NCBI GenBank assembly: GCA_022822125.1
Contig: JAJECF010000037.1
Span: forward strand, 1 to 64,000
DNA: 64,000 nucleotides
Direction of reading: 5' to 3'
DNA from: Alphaproteobacteria bacterium
GTDB lineage: Bacteria > Pseudomonadota > Alphaproteobacteria > Bin95
Part shown: one piece after another, positions 27,107-38,006 of the stretch
How positions within the stretch are numbered: position 1 is the first letter of the stretch
Layout of the letters: each line of letters begins with the position of its first letter
Translations under genes and position numbers: made by a program
Notes under the pieces: generated by a model
Database searches by the model: none
Told to the model about the DNA's origin: nothing
The model's input: the letters and a program-made list of their open reading frames with translations, nothing else

Positions 27107-30100
27107 CTACTCCCGCCCGCCATCGGCGATCATGACCATCGCCGGCAGCAGGAACAGCACGAACAGCCCCGCCAGCACGAGCCCGCCCAGCATGCTCGCC
27201 ACAAACGGCACCAGGAAGAGCAGGGCGTCGCTGCGCTCGTAGAGCAGGGGCGAGAGGCCGAGCACCGTCGTCAGGCTGGTCAGCAGCACGGCGCGGAAGC
27301 GGTGACGCGTCGCCGCCGCCGCGGCCGCAATCGCCGGCAGCGCCGCATTGTCCCGGCGGATGATGTTGTAGCGGTCGAGCAACACCAGCGCATCGTTCAC
27401 AACGACGCCCGAGACGGCGACGATCCCGAATACGGACATGAAGCTGAAGTCCCAGCCGAGTATCCAGTGCATCAGCACCGCGCCGGCAAAGGCGGCCGGA
27501 ATTCCGGCGGCGGCGACCAGCGGCTTCCAGTAGCTGCGCAGGAACGCCGCCATGACCGCATACATGGCGATCAGCGCCAGCGGCACCAGGGTGGCCAGCG
27601 TTTCCATCACCCGTTTCTCGTTGCGCGCCCCGCCGTCCCGTTCTATCGCGATACCGGGATGCGCGGCCTGCAGTTCCCGCATGACGCCGTCCTCGACAAC
27701 CCGGCGGGCCTGGATCGGCGTGATGACTGCGGCGTCCGCCTTCGCCTCGACGAAGACCGCCGGCTTGCCGTCGATCCGCGTCAGTGCGGCCAGTTCACGC
27801 TTTTCCGTTAGCGTCGCCACCAGGGAGAGCGGCACCTCGCCCCCGCCGGGGCGGTCTATGCGCATGCCGGCGAGTTCCTTCAGGCTCCGCCGGCGTTCGG
27901 CCGGATATCTGATTACGACCCCGATTTCCTCACGGCCCCGCTGGATGCGCTGCGCCTCGGCGCCGTGAAGCCGGGCGCGCAATTGCGCGCCCAGCAGCGC
28001 CGGAGAGAGGCCCGCCGCCTTGCCGGCCGGCGTCAGCTCTATCTCGAGCTGCCGCTTGCCCGGCGAGAGATTGTCGTAAACGCCGTAAACGCCGGGTATC
28101 GCAGCCAGCGCGGAACGCAACTTCTGCGCAGCGTCCTCCAGGACCTCCGCCTCGTCATGCCGGATCGAATAGGCAAGGTTCGGCCTGGCCTTGCTCCGGC
28201 TCGTCACATATTCCACATGTTCGAGGCTCGAAACATCGCCGACGCGGGCTCGCCATGCGCGCTCCACTTCGCTTGGCTGCGCAGCGCGCGCGGGACGACG
28301 ATAAAGATGGGCCCTGACCGTCGCCACATGGTCGCCCCTGACTTCGGCGTCGCCCGGCCGGGTCGAGAGGATCTTCCCGACGACGATGCTGATCGACTTG
28401 ATCGACGCGCCTTCCAGGTCTTCGTTCACGCCTTTGGCCGCATCCCTGAAACGCTCGGCGGCGGCGAGCGTCGCCTCGAAGGGCGCGCCGGCCGGCAGAC
28501 GCAGTTCCACCTGCACCATGTTGGAAACGCTTGCCTGCGTGTCGCCGAACAGCACCCGCACCGCGTCCTGGCGCAGAAGCAGCAATGCGCACGCCACAAT
28601 GGTGATGCCGATGCCGACCGCAGCCCAGACATGGCGCACCGACCAGGAGACGGTGGCTGTCACCACGCTGTCGCGAATGCCGTCGAGCCAGCGGCTCACC
28701 GTCTCCTGCCAGCCGCTCAGCGGCCGCGCGCTCCACGGCCGGTCATGCGAGAGATGCGCTGGCAGGATGAAGAACGCCTCCACCAGCGAGACCGCCAGCA
28801 CGAACAGCGCCACATAGGGGATGACCCGGATGATCTGCCATCCGCCCTCGGCGATAAACAGGAGAGGAGCCAGCGCAATCATCGTCGTCACGGCGCCGAC
28901 GACCAGCGGCCCGACGACAGCCCTTGCGCCGGAAATCGCCGCGGCGAGCGATGTCCCGCCGCCGCTCCTCTCTGTAGCGATGCTCTCCCCGACGACAACG
29001 GCGTCGTCCACCACGATGCCGACCATCAGGAAGAACGCGAACAATGTGCCTATGTTCAGCGTCATGTCGGCAGGCGCAAAGAAGATCAGCGACCCGACAA
29101 AGGCCAGGGGAATGCCGAAAGAGGTCCAGAAGGCGACCCGCAGGTCGAAGACCGCCACCAGGCACAGGAACACCAGGACCGCGCCGATGACGGCGTTGCC
29201 CAGGATCCGCGTCAACCGCTCGATGGTCAACTCGACCTTGTCTTCCCAGACTTCGACCGCAACATGCTCGGGCAGGCCGTGGCCGCCGAGGAACTCGATG
29301 ATGGTGTTCCTTATCTCCCTGGTCGATTGCCCGCCGGTCGCGCTTATCCGCAGAAATACAGCCGGCACGCCGTCCAATTCGGTGAGAACGTTCTCATCGA
29401 CGAAACCGTCGCGAATCCGGGCGACATCGCCAAGCGCGACCACCGTGCCGTCGAGCCGTGTAATGAGTGGTATGTCCTTGAATTCGGTGCTGTATTTCCG
29501 CTTCGCCACGACCTGCAGCACGACGCCGCCCGCATCGGTCCGCAGCTCTCCGAAGGTCAGGTTGAGCGAGGCGCGCCTGATCGCCTGTCTTATGTCGCCG
29601 ATGTTGAGGCGGTTGCGCCGCAACTCCTCTTCGCTCAGCTCTATGGTGATCTCGCGATCCCGCGCGCCTTCGAGCGTTATATGGGAGACCGCCGGCAAAG
29701 CCAGCAGCGAGTCGCGCAGGTTTTCCGCCGCAAGCCGAAGGTCGTCTTCCGTCACCACGCCGGAAGAAACCGCAATCCTTACGACATCGTTCCTCCACCG
29801 CAACAGCGAAACTTCGGGTCGTTCCGCGTTCGGGGGCGGGAAGTTTTCTATAGCGTCGACTGCGCTTTCGACATCGTTGAGAACCGCCTCGTCATCGGCG
29901 AAGGTCTCCAGCTCCACATCGATCAGGCCGATGCCTTCTTTTGCGGTGCTGACGACCCGGCTGACTCCCGATATGCCGACGATCGCCTCTTCGACACGGC
30001 GGACGATATCCTCCTGCACTTCCCTCGGCGACGCGCCGGGCGAGGGAATTTTGACGGCGATGCGGCGCGAGTCGAACTCCGGGTAATTCTGGACCACGAG

Positions 30101-30235
30101 TTGCGAGCCTGCGACGGCGCCGGCGACGATCAGAAAGACCATCAGCAGATTGGCGGCGACCGGGTTCTCTGCAAACCAGGCGATAGGCCCCCGGGGCGGG
30201 CCGGACCCGCCTCCTGCAGCGTCGGTATTGCTCAT
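27107..30235 (-). CDS. RND-family efflux transporter, inner-membrane pump
   Basis: This 1042-residue protein has the two-fold AcrB/MexB-type layout: a first membrane helix near residues 24-44, a large periplasmic loop, a helix block (about 335-535), a second periplasmic loop and a final helix block (about 860-1040). Typical motifs include FAENPVAANLL near the N-terminus and VVDDAVVVGE in transmembrane helix 4, which carries the proton-relay aspartates. It would use the proton gradient to export small molecules; the substrate cannot be read from sequence. The adaptor gene lies 9 bp upstream, so the two form an operon. The outer-membrane factor is not encoded here. Confidence 0.95.
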   Translation of the reverse strand: MSNTDAAGGGSGPPRGPIAWFAENPVAANLLMVFLIVAGAVAGSQLVVQNYPEFDSRRIAVKIPSPGASPREVQEDIVRRVEEAIVGISGVSRVVSTAKEGIGLIDVELETFADDEAVLNDVESAVDAIENFPPPNAERPEVSLLRWRNDVVRIAVSSGVVTEDDLRLAAENLRDSLLALPAVSHITLEGARDREITIELSEEELRRNRLNIGDIRQAIRRASLNLTFGELRTDAGGVVLQVVAKRKYSTEFKDIPLITRLDGTVVALGDVARIRDGFVDENVLTELDGVPAVFLRISATGGQSTREIRNTIIEFLGGHGLPEHVAVEVWEDKVELTIERLTRILGNAVIGAVLVFLCLVAVFDLRVAFWTSFGIPLAFVGSLIFFAPADMTLNIGTLFAFFLMVGIVVDDAVVVGESIATERSGGGTSLAAAISGARAVVGPLVVGAVTTMIALAPLLFIAEGGWQIIRVIPYVALFVLAVSLVEAFFILPAHLSHDRPWSARPLSGWQETVSRWLDGIRDSVVTATVSWSVRHVWAAVGIGITIVACALLLLRQDAVRVLFGDTQASVSNMVQVELRLPAGAPFEATLAAAERFRDAAKGVNEDLEGASIKSISIVVGKILSTRPGDAEVRGDHVATVRAHLYRRPARAAQPSEVERAWRARVGDVSSLEHVEYVTSRSKARPNLAYSIRHDEAEVLEDAAQKLRSALAAIPGVYGVYDNLSPGKRQLEIELTPAGKAAGLSPALLGAQLRARLHGAEAQRIQRGREEIGVVIRYPAERRRSLKELAGMRIDRPGGGEVPLSLVATLTEKRELAALTRIDGKPAVFVEAKADAAVITPIQARRVVEDGVMRELQAAHPGIAIERDGGARNEKRVMETLATLVPLALIAMYAVMAAFLRSYWKPLVAAAGIPAAFAGAVLMHWILGWDFSFMSVFGIVAVSGVVVNDALVLLDRYNIIRRDNAALPAIAAAAAATRHRFRAVLLTSLTTVLGLSPLLYERSDALLFLVPFVASMLGGLVLAGLFVLFLLPAMVMIADGGRE

Positions 30236-30244
30236 CCGCCGCCC

Positions 30245-31354
30245 CTATGCCTGCGGTTTCGCGGTCGTTACCGCAAGGCCCTCGCGGGCGCCCGGCAAGG
30301 CTCCGAGCACGACGCCCTCGCCCGTGTCGAAGGCTTCCACCACCCATCCGCCATCGATCCGGCCCAGCATCCTGGGCTCGACCGAGGCGAGCGCGCCGTC
30401 CCTGACGACCCAGACGCTGTCATTGGCCTGCGCCGTCGCTTCCGGCAGCACATAGACGCCCTGGTGTTCCGGCCCGGCAATGACGATCTCGGCGAAGGTG
30501 TGGGGCAGCGGCAGCGAGCCGGGCGGCGCATCGTCGGAGAATTTCAGGAAGAGCGAGGCGAGCCGGCTCTTCGGCGCCACGACCGAGGACACCGCCGTGA
30601 CCTTCGCCCGGTAAACCCCCGTCCTGGTGCGGACTTCGGCGGCGCGCCCGACAACGGGGGCAAGATGGTTGAGGTCCTGTTGCTCGACGGGCGCCGCCAC
30701 GCGAATCGATTCGGGCCGATAGACCCGCCCCAGCATTGCGGCCTTGCCGACCTTTTCCGCCGGGCCGGCAAGCTCGCCGACCTCGACGCTGGACGAGATC
30801 ACGCGGGCGTCGAAGGGAAGCGAAATATCGGTCCTGCGCAGCTGCAGTTCGGCGAGCCGCAGCGCGACACGCGCCTTTTCCAGCTTGATCGCCGTCCGCG
30901 CCGCGTCTTCGTTCCGGGCCTCTTTCGCGCGGATTTCGTGCTCGAGTTCCGCAACCGCCAGCCGGGCCTCCTCGACCCTGAGTCGATATTCCTCCGGGTC
31001 GATCCTGATGAATGGCTCATTTGCCTTTATCGACCCGCCGGGCTCGAATTGCGGCGAGACCCAGACAACGCGCCCGACGACTTCCGACACGATCGTCGCC
31101 CGCTCCTTCAGCACGATGGAGCCGGTCAGGCGAAGGGTCAGCGCCTGCTGCGTGGGCGTCGGCCGGACGACGCTGACGACGGGCCGCCTCTCCTGCGTCT
31201 CCAGCGCCGCGCTGTCCACGCGCTCGACGCGCTCCGGGGCCCGGGCGAAATAGAGCGCGACGGCGATGACGCCGAGAATGGCGACAAGCTGCAGATAACC
31301 GAGCCATTGCGGCCTGCCGGTGCGCTCGCCAGGGTCTGTCATGTCCTGCGGCAT
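30245..31354 (-). CDS. RND efflux periplasmic adaptor (membrane-fusion protein)
   Basis: This protein of about 369 residues has one N-terminal membrane segment (LGYLQLVAILGVIAVALYF), then the order lipoyl half (GSIVLKERATIVSEVVGRV), a short helical hairpin rich in Glu and Arg, the second lipoyl half and a beta-barrel domain. It matches MexA/AcrA-type adaptors that bridge an RND pump and an outer-membrane channel. I chose the ATG at 31354 because GGAGG lies 5 nt upstream; a GTG two codons earlier is possible. It is the first gene of a two-gene operon with the pump. Confidence 0.92.
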   Translation of the reverse strand: MPQDMTDPGERTGRPQWLGYLQLVAILGVIAVALYFARAPERVERVDSAALETQERRPVVSVVRPTPTQQALTLRLTGSIVLKERATIVSEVVGRVVWVSPQFEPGGSIKANEPFIRIDPEEYRLRVEEARLAVAELEHEIRAKEARNEDAARTAIKLEKARVALRLAELQLRRTDISLPFDARVISSSVEVGELAGPAEKVGKAAMLGRVYRPESIRVAAPVEQQDLNHLAPVVGRAAEVRTRTGVYRAKVTAVSSVVAPKSRLASLFLKFSDDAPPGSLPLPHTFAEIVIAGPEHQGVYVLPEATAQANDSVWVVRDGALASVEPRMLGRIDGGWVVEAFDTGEGVVLGALPGAREGLAVTTAKPQA

Positions 31355-31432
31355 TGTCACCTCCAGCCTGGCATCGTGCCTCCTTCAGGATACCGGAAAC
31401 GCCGCTCATCCGGAATGTCGCGGTGTCCGACC

Positions 31433-31691
31433 GGTCTGAAACGGGCGGTGGTCCCCTTCGACAAGCTCAGGACAGGCTCTCGATACGCGACTGCTGGCGC
31501 AGCCGCTACTCAGGATGAGGAGAGGGGCGGTGGCGCTGGCGCGCGGTTTCCTCACCCTGAGTAGCCGCGGAGCGGCGTATCGAAGGGCCGCTGCCACCCC
31601 TCTTTCCTCGTCCCGAGTAGCGGCGGAGCCGCGTATCGAGAGCCTGTCCTGAGCTTGTCGAAGGGGACGGCCGGACCCCTGTTTCAGACTG
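31433..31691. repeat. Large imperfect palindrome (inner repeat module alone)
   Basis: Two arms of about 58 bp mirror each other: the left contains TCTGAAAC, CCCCTTCGACAAGCTCAGGA and CTCTCGATACGCG, and the right is its reverse complement ending GTTTCAGACT. A second nested pair contains GCAGCCGCTACTCAGGATGAGG and its complement. The same inner module occurs inside copies C, D and E of the ATACC-ended repeat, but here it has no ATACC termini. It could fold into a long hairpin and may act as a bidirectional terminator between the RND and VOC genes. Confidence 0.82.
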
Positions 31692-31736
31692 ACTGGGCTC
31701 CGCTCTAATGATGCTGCGTTCGCGTCGGCGGGCCGT

Positions 31737-32420
31737 TCAGACCGTGACCGGCGGTTCGGTCTCGCTCGTCGCCAGCATCTCCGCATCGGTCATCGCCAGG
31801 ATCGTTTCATAGCGGCCGGGCGGATAGGCGGTCATATGCGGGCCGGGCGCGTCGGGGCCGGGCTGCGGCACGCCGCCGCCGCTGTCCACGAAGTCCGACG
31901 AGGTCTTGTAACGCGCGAGTTCCGCGCTGTTTATGCCCGCCAGTTCGACCACTTCCGGGTCGATCCATGCCTCGGCGTTTATCGGCTCGCTCGAGTACGA
32001 AAGCTCCAGTGCGAGGTTTTCCGGCCCGGCGAAATAGATCGACTTGCAGAAGCCGTGGTCCCGGGGCCCGATCACCGGCACGCCCTTGGCGCGCAGGCGG
32101 TCCTTCATCGCCATCAGCTCCTCCTCGCCCCGGACGCGGAAGGCGACATGCTGCATCGCGCCGGCGGCGCAATTGGCGCCCGGATTGCCGGCATGGGTGC
32201 GGCCGATCTCGGCCGGTATGTCCCCGATGGCGTCGTTCTGCACCAGGGCGATGGCGCTTTCGTCATTCAGGCGCAGGAAGCCGTGAAAGGTGTTCTCGAC
32301 CCCGTGCATCCAGTAGAGCGCGACCAACTCCATGCCGAGCTTGTCGGTGAAGAACTCGATCTGGGTCTTGATATCCGCGGTGGTAATGGCGAGGTGGTGC
32401 AGGCCTTCGAGCTTGTTCAT
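31737..32420 (-). CDS. VOC-superfamily (glyoxalase/dioxygenase-fold) protein
   Basis: This protein of 227 residues has the vicinal-oxygen-chelate fold pattern: GLHHLAITTADIKTQIEFFTD at the N-terminus with a candidate metal-binding histidine, MQHVAFRV in the middle, and SIYFAGPENLALELSYSS with the typical E near the end of the core, followed by a C-terminal tail of about 75 residues. I placed the start at the ATG at 32420, where similarity begins; an upstream in-frame start would add 31 unrelated residues. It lies downstream of the FAD monooxygenase on the same strand, which suggests a role in catabolism of an aromatic or other organic acid. The substrate cannot be named. Confidence 0.8.
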   Translation of the reverse strand: MNKLEGLHHLAITTADIKTQIEFFTDKLGMELVALYWMHGVENTFHGFLRLNDESAIALVQNDAIGDIPAEIGRTHAGNPGANCAAGAMQHVAFRVRGEEELMAMKDRLRAKGVPVIGPRDHGFCKSIYFAGPENLALELSYSSEPINAEAWIDPEVVELAGINSAELARYKTSSDFVDSGGGVPQPGPDAPGPHMTAYPPGRYETILAMTDAEMLATSETEPPVTV

Positions 32421-32534
32421 GGCGTCTCTCCCGATATCTTCGCCGGGCGGGCGGGGATTGCTTCGCAACAGCATCGGCCGGCGCGGCGCGATTTCCAACC
32501 CGGAATCCCGCATCCGGACTGCGGCGCCGCGCCG

Positions 32535-33736
32535 TCAGCAGGGATCCGCCGCCTCCGCCGCCGCCGCTTCGAGGTCGAAGGCGTCATAGCGGTAGAGCCG
32601 GTCGAGCGTGCGGTTGCGCGATGCGCCGAGCGTGCGGTTGCGCGCGGCCGCCGCCGCGCCACGCATGTGGAACAGCTCCGCATTGCGGCGCGAGCCGGTC
32701 TGGATCCGGGCCGTCCGCGCCCGCCGCAGGTCCTCGTAGCGCTTCAGGCTTGCCGCGACATCCGCGGCCGCCGCCAGGCATTCCGCCAGGACGGCGCCGT
32801 CCTCGATGGCCATGGCCGCGCCCTGGGCCATGAAGGGCAGCGTCGCATGGCAGGCGTCGCCCAGCAGCGTCACGCGGCCCCGGCCCCATTGCCCCATGGG
32901 CGGCCGGTCGAAGAGCGCCCATTTGTAACAGGCGTCCGGGTCCATCGCCTCGATCAGCCGCCGCACGCCCTCGTGCCAGCCGGCGAAATCCCGTTTCAAC
33001 TCCTCGATATCGCCGCGCTCGGTCCAGGATTCGCGTTCCCAGCCCTCCTTCTCGAACACGCAGACGCAGTTCACCAGCTCGCCCCGGCGGACATAATAGT
33101 GGACGACATGGCCGCCCGGCCCCAGCCAGTTGGAGGACACCGGGCGCACGAAGCCCTCGGGCAGCCGGGCCGCCGGCACAAGCCCGCGCCAGGCGACCGT
33201 GCCGGTAAAGCTGGGCGCCTCCGGGCCGAACAGGAAGGCGCGGACCGCCGAGTGGATGCCGTCCGCGCCGATGAGCGCCCGGCCCCGATAGCGCGCGCCG
33301 CCCGCAGCGAGCGAAACCTCCCCGGCCGACTGCTCGATATCGCCGACTTCCGCAGCGTTATGCAGCGCGATGCGCGGCTCCGCCGTCGCGGCGGCGGCCA
33401 GCGCGCCGATCAGGTCCGCCCGGTGGATATGGTAATAGGGATAGCCGTAACGCCGCCGCAGCCCCTCGCCGAGTTCGACCTCGTGGATGGTCTCGCCGCT
33501 CGACCAGTCGCGGATCTGGCCGCCGAGCGGCAGGAAGGCGACCGCCTCCAGCGCATGCGCGAGGCCGAGCCGGTGCAGCACCCGCGTGCAATTGGGGCTG
33601 AGCTGGATGCCGGCGCCGATTTCGCCGAACGCCGGCGCCGCCTCGAACACGCGCACGGCGAAGCCCTTTGCGGCCAGGCAAAGCGCCGCCGTCAGCCCGC
33701 CGATGCCGCCCCCGGCAATCAGGATGTCGTCGCCGG

Positions 33737-33740
<4 letters not shown>
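32535..33740 (-). CDS. FAD-dependent monooxygenase without a canonical start codon
   Basis: The protein has a Rossmann FAD-binding motif ([20 protein letters not shown]), the GADG segment ([13 protein letters not shown]) and the GD motif ([20 protein letters not shown]) of salicylate/3-hydroxybenzoate hydroxylase-type monooxygenases. The first ATG, GTG or TTG in frame is a GTG at 33656, which lies after the Rossmann motif and would remove the FAD site. The open frame continues upstream through it. The best candidate is an ATA at 33740, which overlaps the TAG stop of the glycerol kinase gene (ATAG) and has GGGAG 6-10 nt upstream. ATA may be a mutated ATG, a rare start or a sequencing error, so activity is uncertain. 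Length from ATA (401 aa) fits the family. Confidence 0.75.
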
Positions 33741-35203
<1,463 letters not shown>

Positions 35204-35260
35204 GACCCTATGCTATGGAAGCCCGACCACAGTCCGCAACCGCAGGAAAGACCGCCGCCC

Positions 35261-36040
35261 ATGCCGCGTTTCGCCGCCAATCTGTCGATGATGTTCACCG
35301 AGCACGGGTTCCTCGACCGCTTCGACGCCGCCGCGAGGGTCGGCTTCGAGGCGGTCGAGTTCTTGTTTCCTTACGATTTCGCGCCGGAGGACGTGGCGAA
35401 GGCCAGGGCGGATGCCGGCGTCGACATCGTGCTGTTCAACATGCCGCCGGGCGATTGGGAGGCGGGCGAACGCGGGCTGGCGGCCGTGCCGGGGCGTGAG
35501 ACGGGTTTTGCGGACGCGCTGGACATGGCGGCGGAATGGGCCGGGGCGCTGGACAGCCCGCGCGTGCATGTGATGGCCGGCATTCCGGGAAAGGCGGCTG
35601 AAGCGGAGGCCGAAGCGGTCTATGTCGCGAATCTGAAGCGCGCCGCGGCCCGCCTGGGACCGCGCCAGGTATCCATCGAGCCGATCAACCGGCGGGATAT
35701 TCCGGGCTTCTTCCTCAACCGCCAGGACGAGGCGCACCGCATCCGCGCCGCCGTCGGAGTGGAGACCGTCACGGTGCAGATGGACCTCTACCACTGCCAG
35801 ATCGTCGAGGGCGATGTCGCCATGCGGCTTCGCGAATTCCTGCCGGGCGGCGGGGTCGGCCATATGCAGATCGCGGGCGTGCCGGAACGCCATGAACCCT
35901 CGGTCGGCGAACTGCGCTACCCCTATCTGTTCGGGCTCATCGACAAGCTTGGCTATGACGGCTGGATCGGCTGCGAATACCGCCCGCGCGCCGGCACCGT
36001 AGAAGGGCTCGGCTGGGCGAAGGCCTACGGGATCGGTTGA
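35261..36040 (+). CDS. hyi: Hydroxypyruvate isomerase
   Basis: This 259-residue TIM-barrel protein resembles Hyi, which interconverts hydroxypyruvate and tartronate semialdehyde. Seen motifs are [11 protein letters not shown] at the N-terminus, [26 protein letters not shown] and [13 protein letters not shown], which carry the metal-binding Glu, Asp and His residues, and GCEYRP near the end with the last metal-binding Glu. Length matches the family. The ATG at 35261 opens directly into the conserved FAANLS motif. It is divergent from glpK with a 57-bp gap, so both may share a regulatory region for three-carbon metabolism. Confidence 0.9.
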   Translation: MPRFAANLSMMFTEHGFLDRFDAAARVGFEAVEFLFPYDFAPEDVAKARADAGVDIVLFNMPPGDWEAGERGLAAVPGRETGFADALDMAAEWAGALDSPRVHVMAGIPGKAAEAEAEAVYVANLKRAAARLGPRQVSIEPINRRDIPGFFLNRQDEAHRIRAAVGVETVTVQMDLYHCQIVEGDVAMRLREFLPGGGVGHMQIAGVPERHEPSVGELRYPYLFGLIDKLGYDGWIGCEYRPRAGTVEGLGWAKAYGIG

Positions 36041-36098
36041 ACGCTTCCCCGGGGCGGCAACTACTTCGCCGGTGCCGCGGCGGGCCCCATGCGCAGGA

Positions 36099-36605
36099 TC
36101 ATACCAACGGCGCCGGGTTGAAACTCATGGGCAAATGCCGCCCGGTGTCCCCGCCTCTCCTCATCCCGAGTAGCGGCGCCAGCCGCGTATCGAGGGACAG
36201 CGGCGGGTGTTGAGCATCCTTCGATACGCGCCCGCTGGCGCGGTCGCTACTCAGGATGAGGACGAAGGACCCGGGCTGCGGTAGGGAGGCGCCGCGCCAT
36301 CGGTTCCGATCAACGACCGCTGGTATCAGTGCCTTCAGCACATCCGTCTGCGCATCGAACCTGCGGTTCTGCGCCGTGATTGCCTCCATAACTTCCTCGT
36401 GTCTGAGGCGTTCCTGTTCCGCAGCGGTCTCGTGGCGCCGTATGTCCGCTTCCTCCGCCGCCTTCCGGTCGCGGGCGCGTTCGTCGGAGGACCGGCGCAT
36501 TTCCCTTATGCCGTGCCAGACCAGGAAGCAGGTCGTGGCGCCAACGCCGCCGATGAACACGGCGATGGCGACGGTCGCCCAGGCGGCCAGTTCGGCTGGA
36601 CTCAC
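36099..36605 (-). CDS. Small membrane protein whose C-terminus comes from a repeat
   Basis: This 168-residue protein has one N-terminal membrane segment (WATVAIAVFIGGVGATTCFLVW, about residues 9-30) and a charged coiled-coil region to about residue 93. It is not a family I recognise. It starts 15 bp after the TRAP large permease stop, so it is probably the last gene of that operon. From residue 94 (ALIPAVVDRNRW) the reading frame runs through repeat copy C almost to its far end, so about 75 C-terminal residues are translated repeat. The native protein most likely ended near residue 93 before the insertion. Confidence 0.65.
   Translation of the reverse strand: MSPAELAAWATVAIAVFIGGVGATTCFLVWHGIREMRRSSDERARDRKAAEEADIRRHETAAEQERLRHEEVMEAITAQNRRFDAQTDVLKALIPAVVDRNRWRGASLPQPGSFVLILSSDRASGRVSKDAQHPPLSLDTRLAPLLGMRRGGDTGRHLPMSFNPAPLV
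36101..36326 (-). repeat. Dispersed ATACCARCGGY-ended repeat, copy C
   Basis: This 226-bp element is in the opposite orientation to copy A: it begins ATACCAACGG and ends CCGCTGGTAT on the plus strand. It contains both arms of the inner GAGTAGC palindrome. It lies inside the 3' part of the small membrane-protein gene and provides that gene's final codons and stop. Confidence 0.82.
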
Positions 36606-36620
36606 GCCGTTCGGCTGCCC

Positions 36621-38003
36621 TCAGTCGAGCAGCACCCTTGGCAGCCAGAGCGCGATATCGGGCCAGGCCAGCACGAAGCCGAGGCCGATGAGCTGCAGGC
36701 AGACGAACGGGATGATGCCCCGGTAGATCGAGGTCAGCTGCACTTCCGGCGGGGCCACGCCCTTCATGTAGAAGAGCGCGAAGCCGAAGGGCGGCGTCAG
36801 GAAGGAGGTCTGGAGGTTGACCGCCACCAGCAGCGCGAACCAGTAGATCTTCTCGGCGTGAACGACATGCTCCCCGAAATCGAGCTCCTGCACGATGGGC
36901 GTGAAGACCGGCAGCACGATCAGCGTGATCTCAAGGAAGTCGAAGAAGAATCCCAGGAAGAAGACCGTCGCCATCAGCACGATGAGCAGGCCCCAATCGC
37001 CGAGGCCGAGCGAGAAGATCAGATGCTCCACCACATCGTCGCCGCCGAGCGAGCGGAACACATAGGAAAAGGCCGTCGCGCCGATGAAGACGAAGAAGAT
37101 CATCGCCACGGTAAGCGAGGTGCGGTTCAGCACGTCGCCCATAGCCTCGATGGTGAGATTGCGGTTGATGAACGCGAGCAGGGTGGCGCCGAACGCGCCG
37201 ACCGCTGCCGCCTCGGACGGCGTGGCCCAGCCGGCGATGATCGACCCCAGAACCAGCACGATCAGGAACACGGGCGGGATGAAGCCGCGCAGCACCATGC
37301 CCCACAATTCCATCGCGCTGCCGGGGCCGCGCTCGTCCGGCAGCGGCGGCCCGAGATGCGGCCAGATCATGGTGAGCAGCATGATATAGATGAAATAGAG
37401 ACCGGAGAGCAGCAGGCCGGGGAAGACCGCCGCCACGAACAGGTTTCCGACCGAGATCGACAGCAGGTCCGCCATGATGACCAGCATGATGCTCGGCGGA
37501 ATCAGGATGCCGAGCGTGCTGGCGGCGGCGATGGTGCCGGTGGCCAGTTCGGGGTTGTATTTGCGCTCCAGCATGATCGGCAGCGCCATCAGGGTGATCA
37601 TCACCACCGAAGCGCCGATGATGCCGGTGCTGGCGGCCATGATCGTGCCCATGACGGTGACGCCGAGCGCGAGCCCGCCGGGGACCCGGCGCAGTAGCAC
37701 CTGGAGGCAGTGAAGGAGGTTATGGGCGACGCCGGAGCGCTCCAGCATGGTGCCCATGAAGACGAAGAGCGGCACTGCGACGAGCACGAGGTTTTCCGCC
37801 GCCCCGCCCCAGACGCGCGGCAGGATGTTGAAGAACTCGATGGGGGCGAAGACGTCCAGGGCGGTGCCGATCAGCCCGAATGCGAGCGACGCGCCACCAA
37901 GCGCGAAAGCGACCGGGAAGCCCGTGAACAACAGGCAGCCCAGCCCGATGAACATGTAGATCGCGATATATTCCTGAAGATGCCAGTAGATTTCCTGCCA
38001 CAT
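36621..38003 (-). CDS. dctM: TRAP transporter large permease (DctM family)
   Basis: This 460-residue integral membrane protein has a dozen or so hydrophobic segments and the DctM signatures LFTGFPVAFALGGASL near the N-terminus, GTIMAASTGIIGASVVMI, and TLGILIPPSIMLV, a conserved proline-rich substrate-path segment. With the small permease it imports a solute delivered by the periplasmic binding protein, driven by an ion gradient. It starts 3 bp after the small permease stop. The late segment LLVAVNLQTSFLTPPFGFALFYMKG matches the subgroup often called TAXI/DctM for carboxylates, but the substrate cannot be assigned. Confidence 0.95.
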   Translation of the reverse strand: MWQEIYWHLQEYIAIYMFIGLGCLLFTGFPVAFALGGASLAFGLIGTALDVFAPIEFFNILPRVWGGAAENLVLVAVPLFVFMGTMLERSGVAHNLLHCLQVLLRRVPGGLALGVTVMGTIMAASTGIIGASVVMITLMALPIMLERKYNPELATGTIAAASTLGILIPPSIMLVIMADLLSISVGNLFVAAVFPGLLLSGLYFIYIMLLTMIWPHLGPPLPDERGPGSAMELWGMVLRGFIPPVFLIVLVLGSIIAGWATPSEAAAVGAFGATLLAFINRNLTIEAMGDVLNRTSLTVAMIFFVFIGATAFSYVFRSLGGDDVVEHLIFSLGLGDWGLLIVLMATVFFLGFFFDFLEITLIVLPVFTPIVQELDFGEHVVHAEKIYWFALLVAVNLQTSFLTPPFGFALFYMKGVAPPEVQLTSIYRGIIPFVCLQLIGLGFVLAWPDIALWLPRVLLD

Positions 38004-38006
38004 GGT

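Noticed and set aside
27965..31564. A 1199-residue plus-strand open frame across the RND genes
   Set aside because: It is an antisense frame of two well-supported minus-strand genes and has no recognisable domain.
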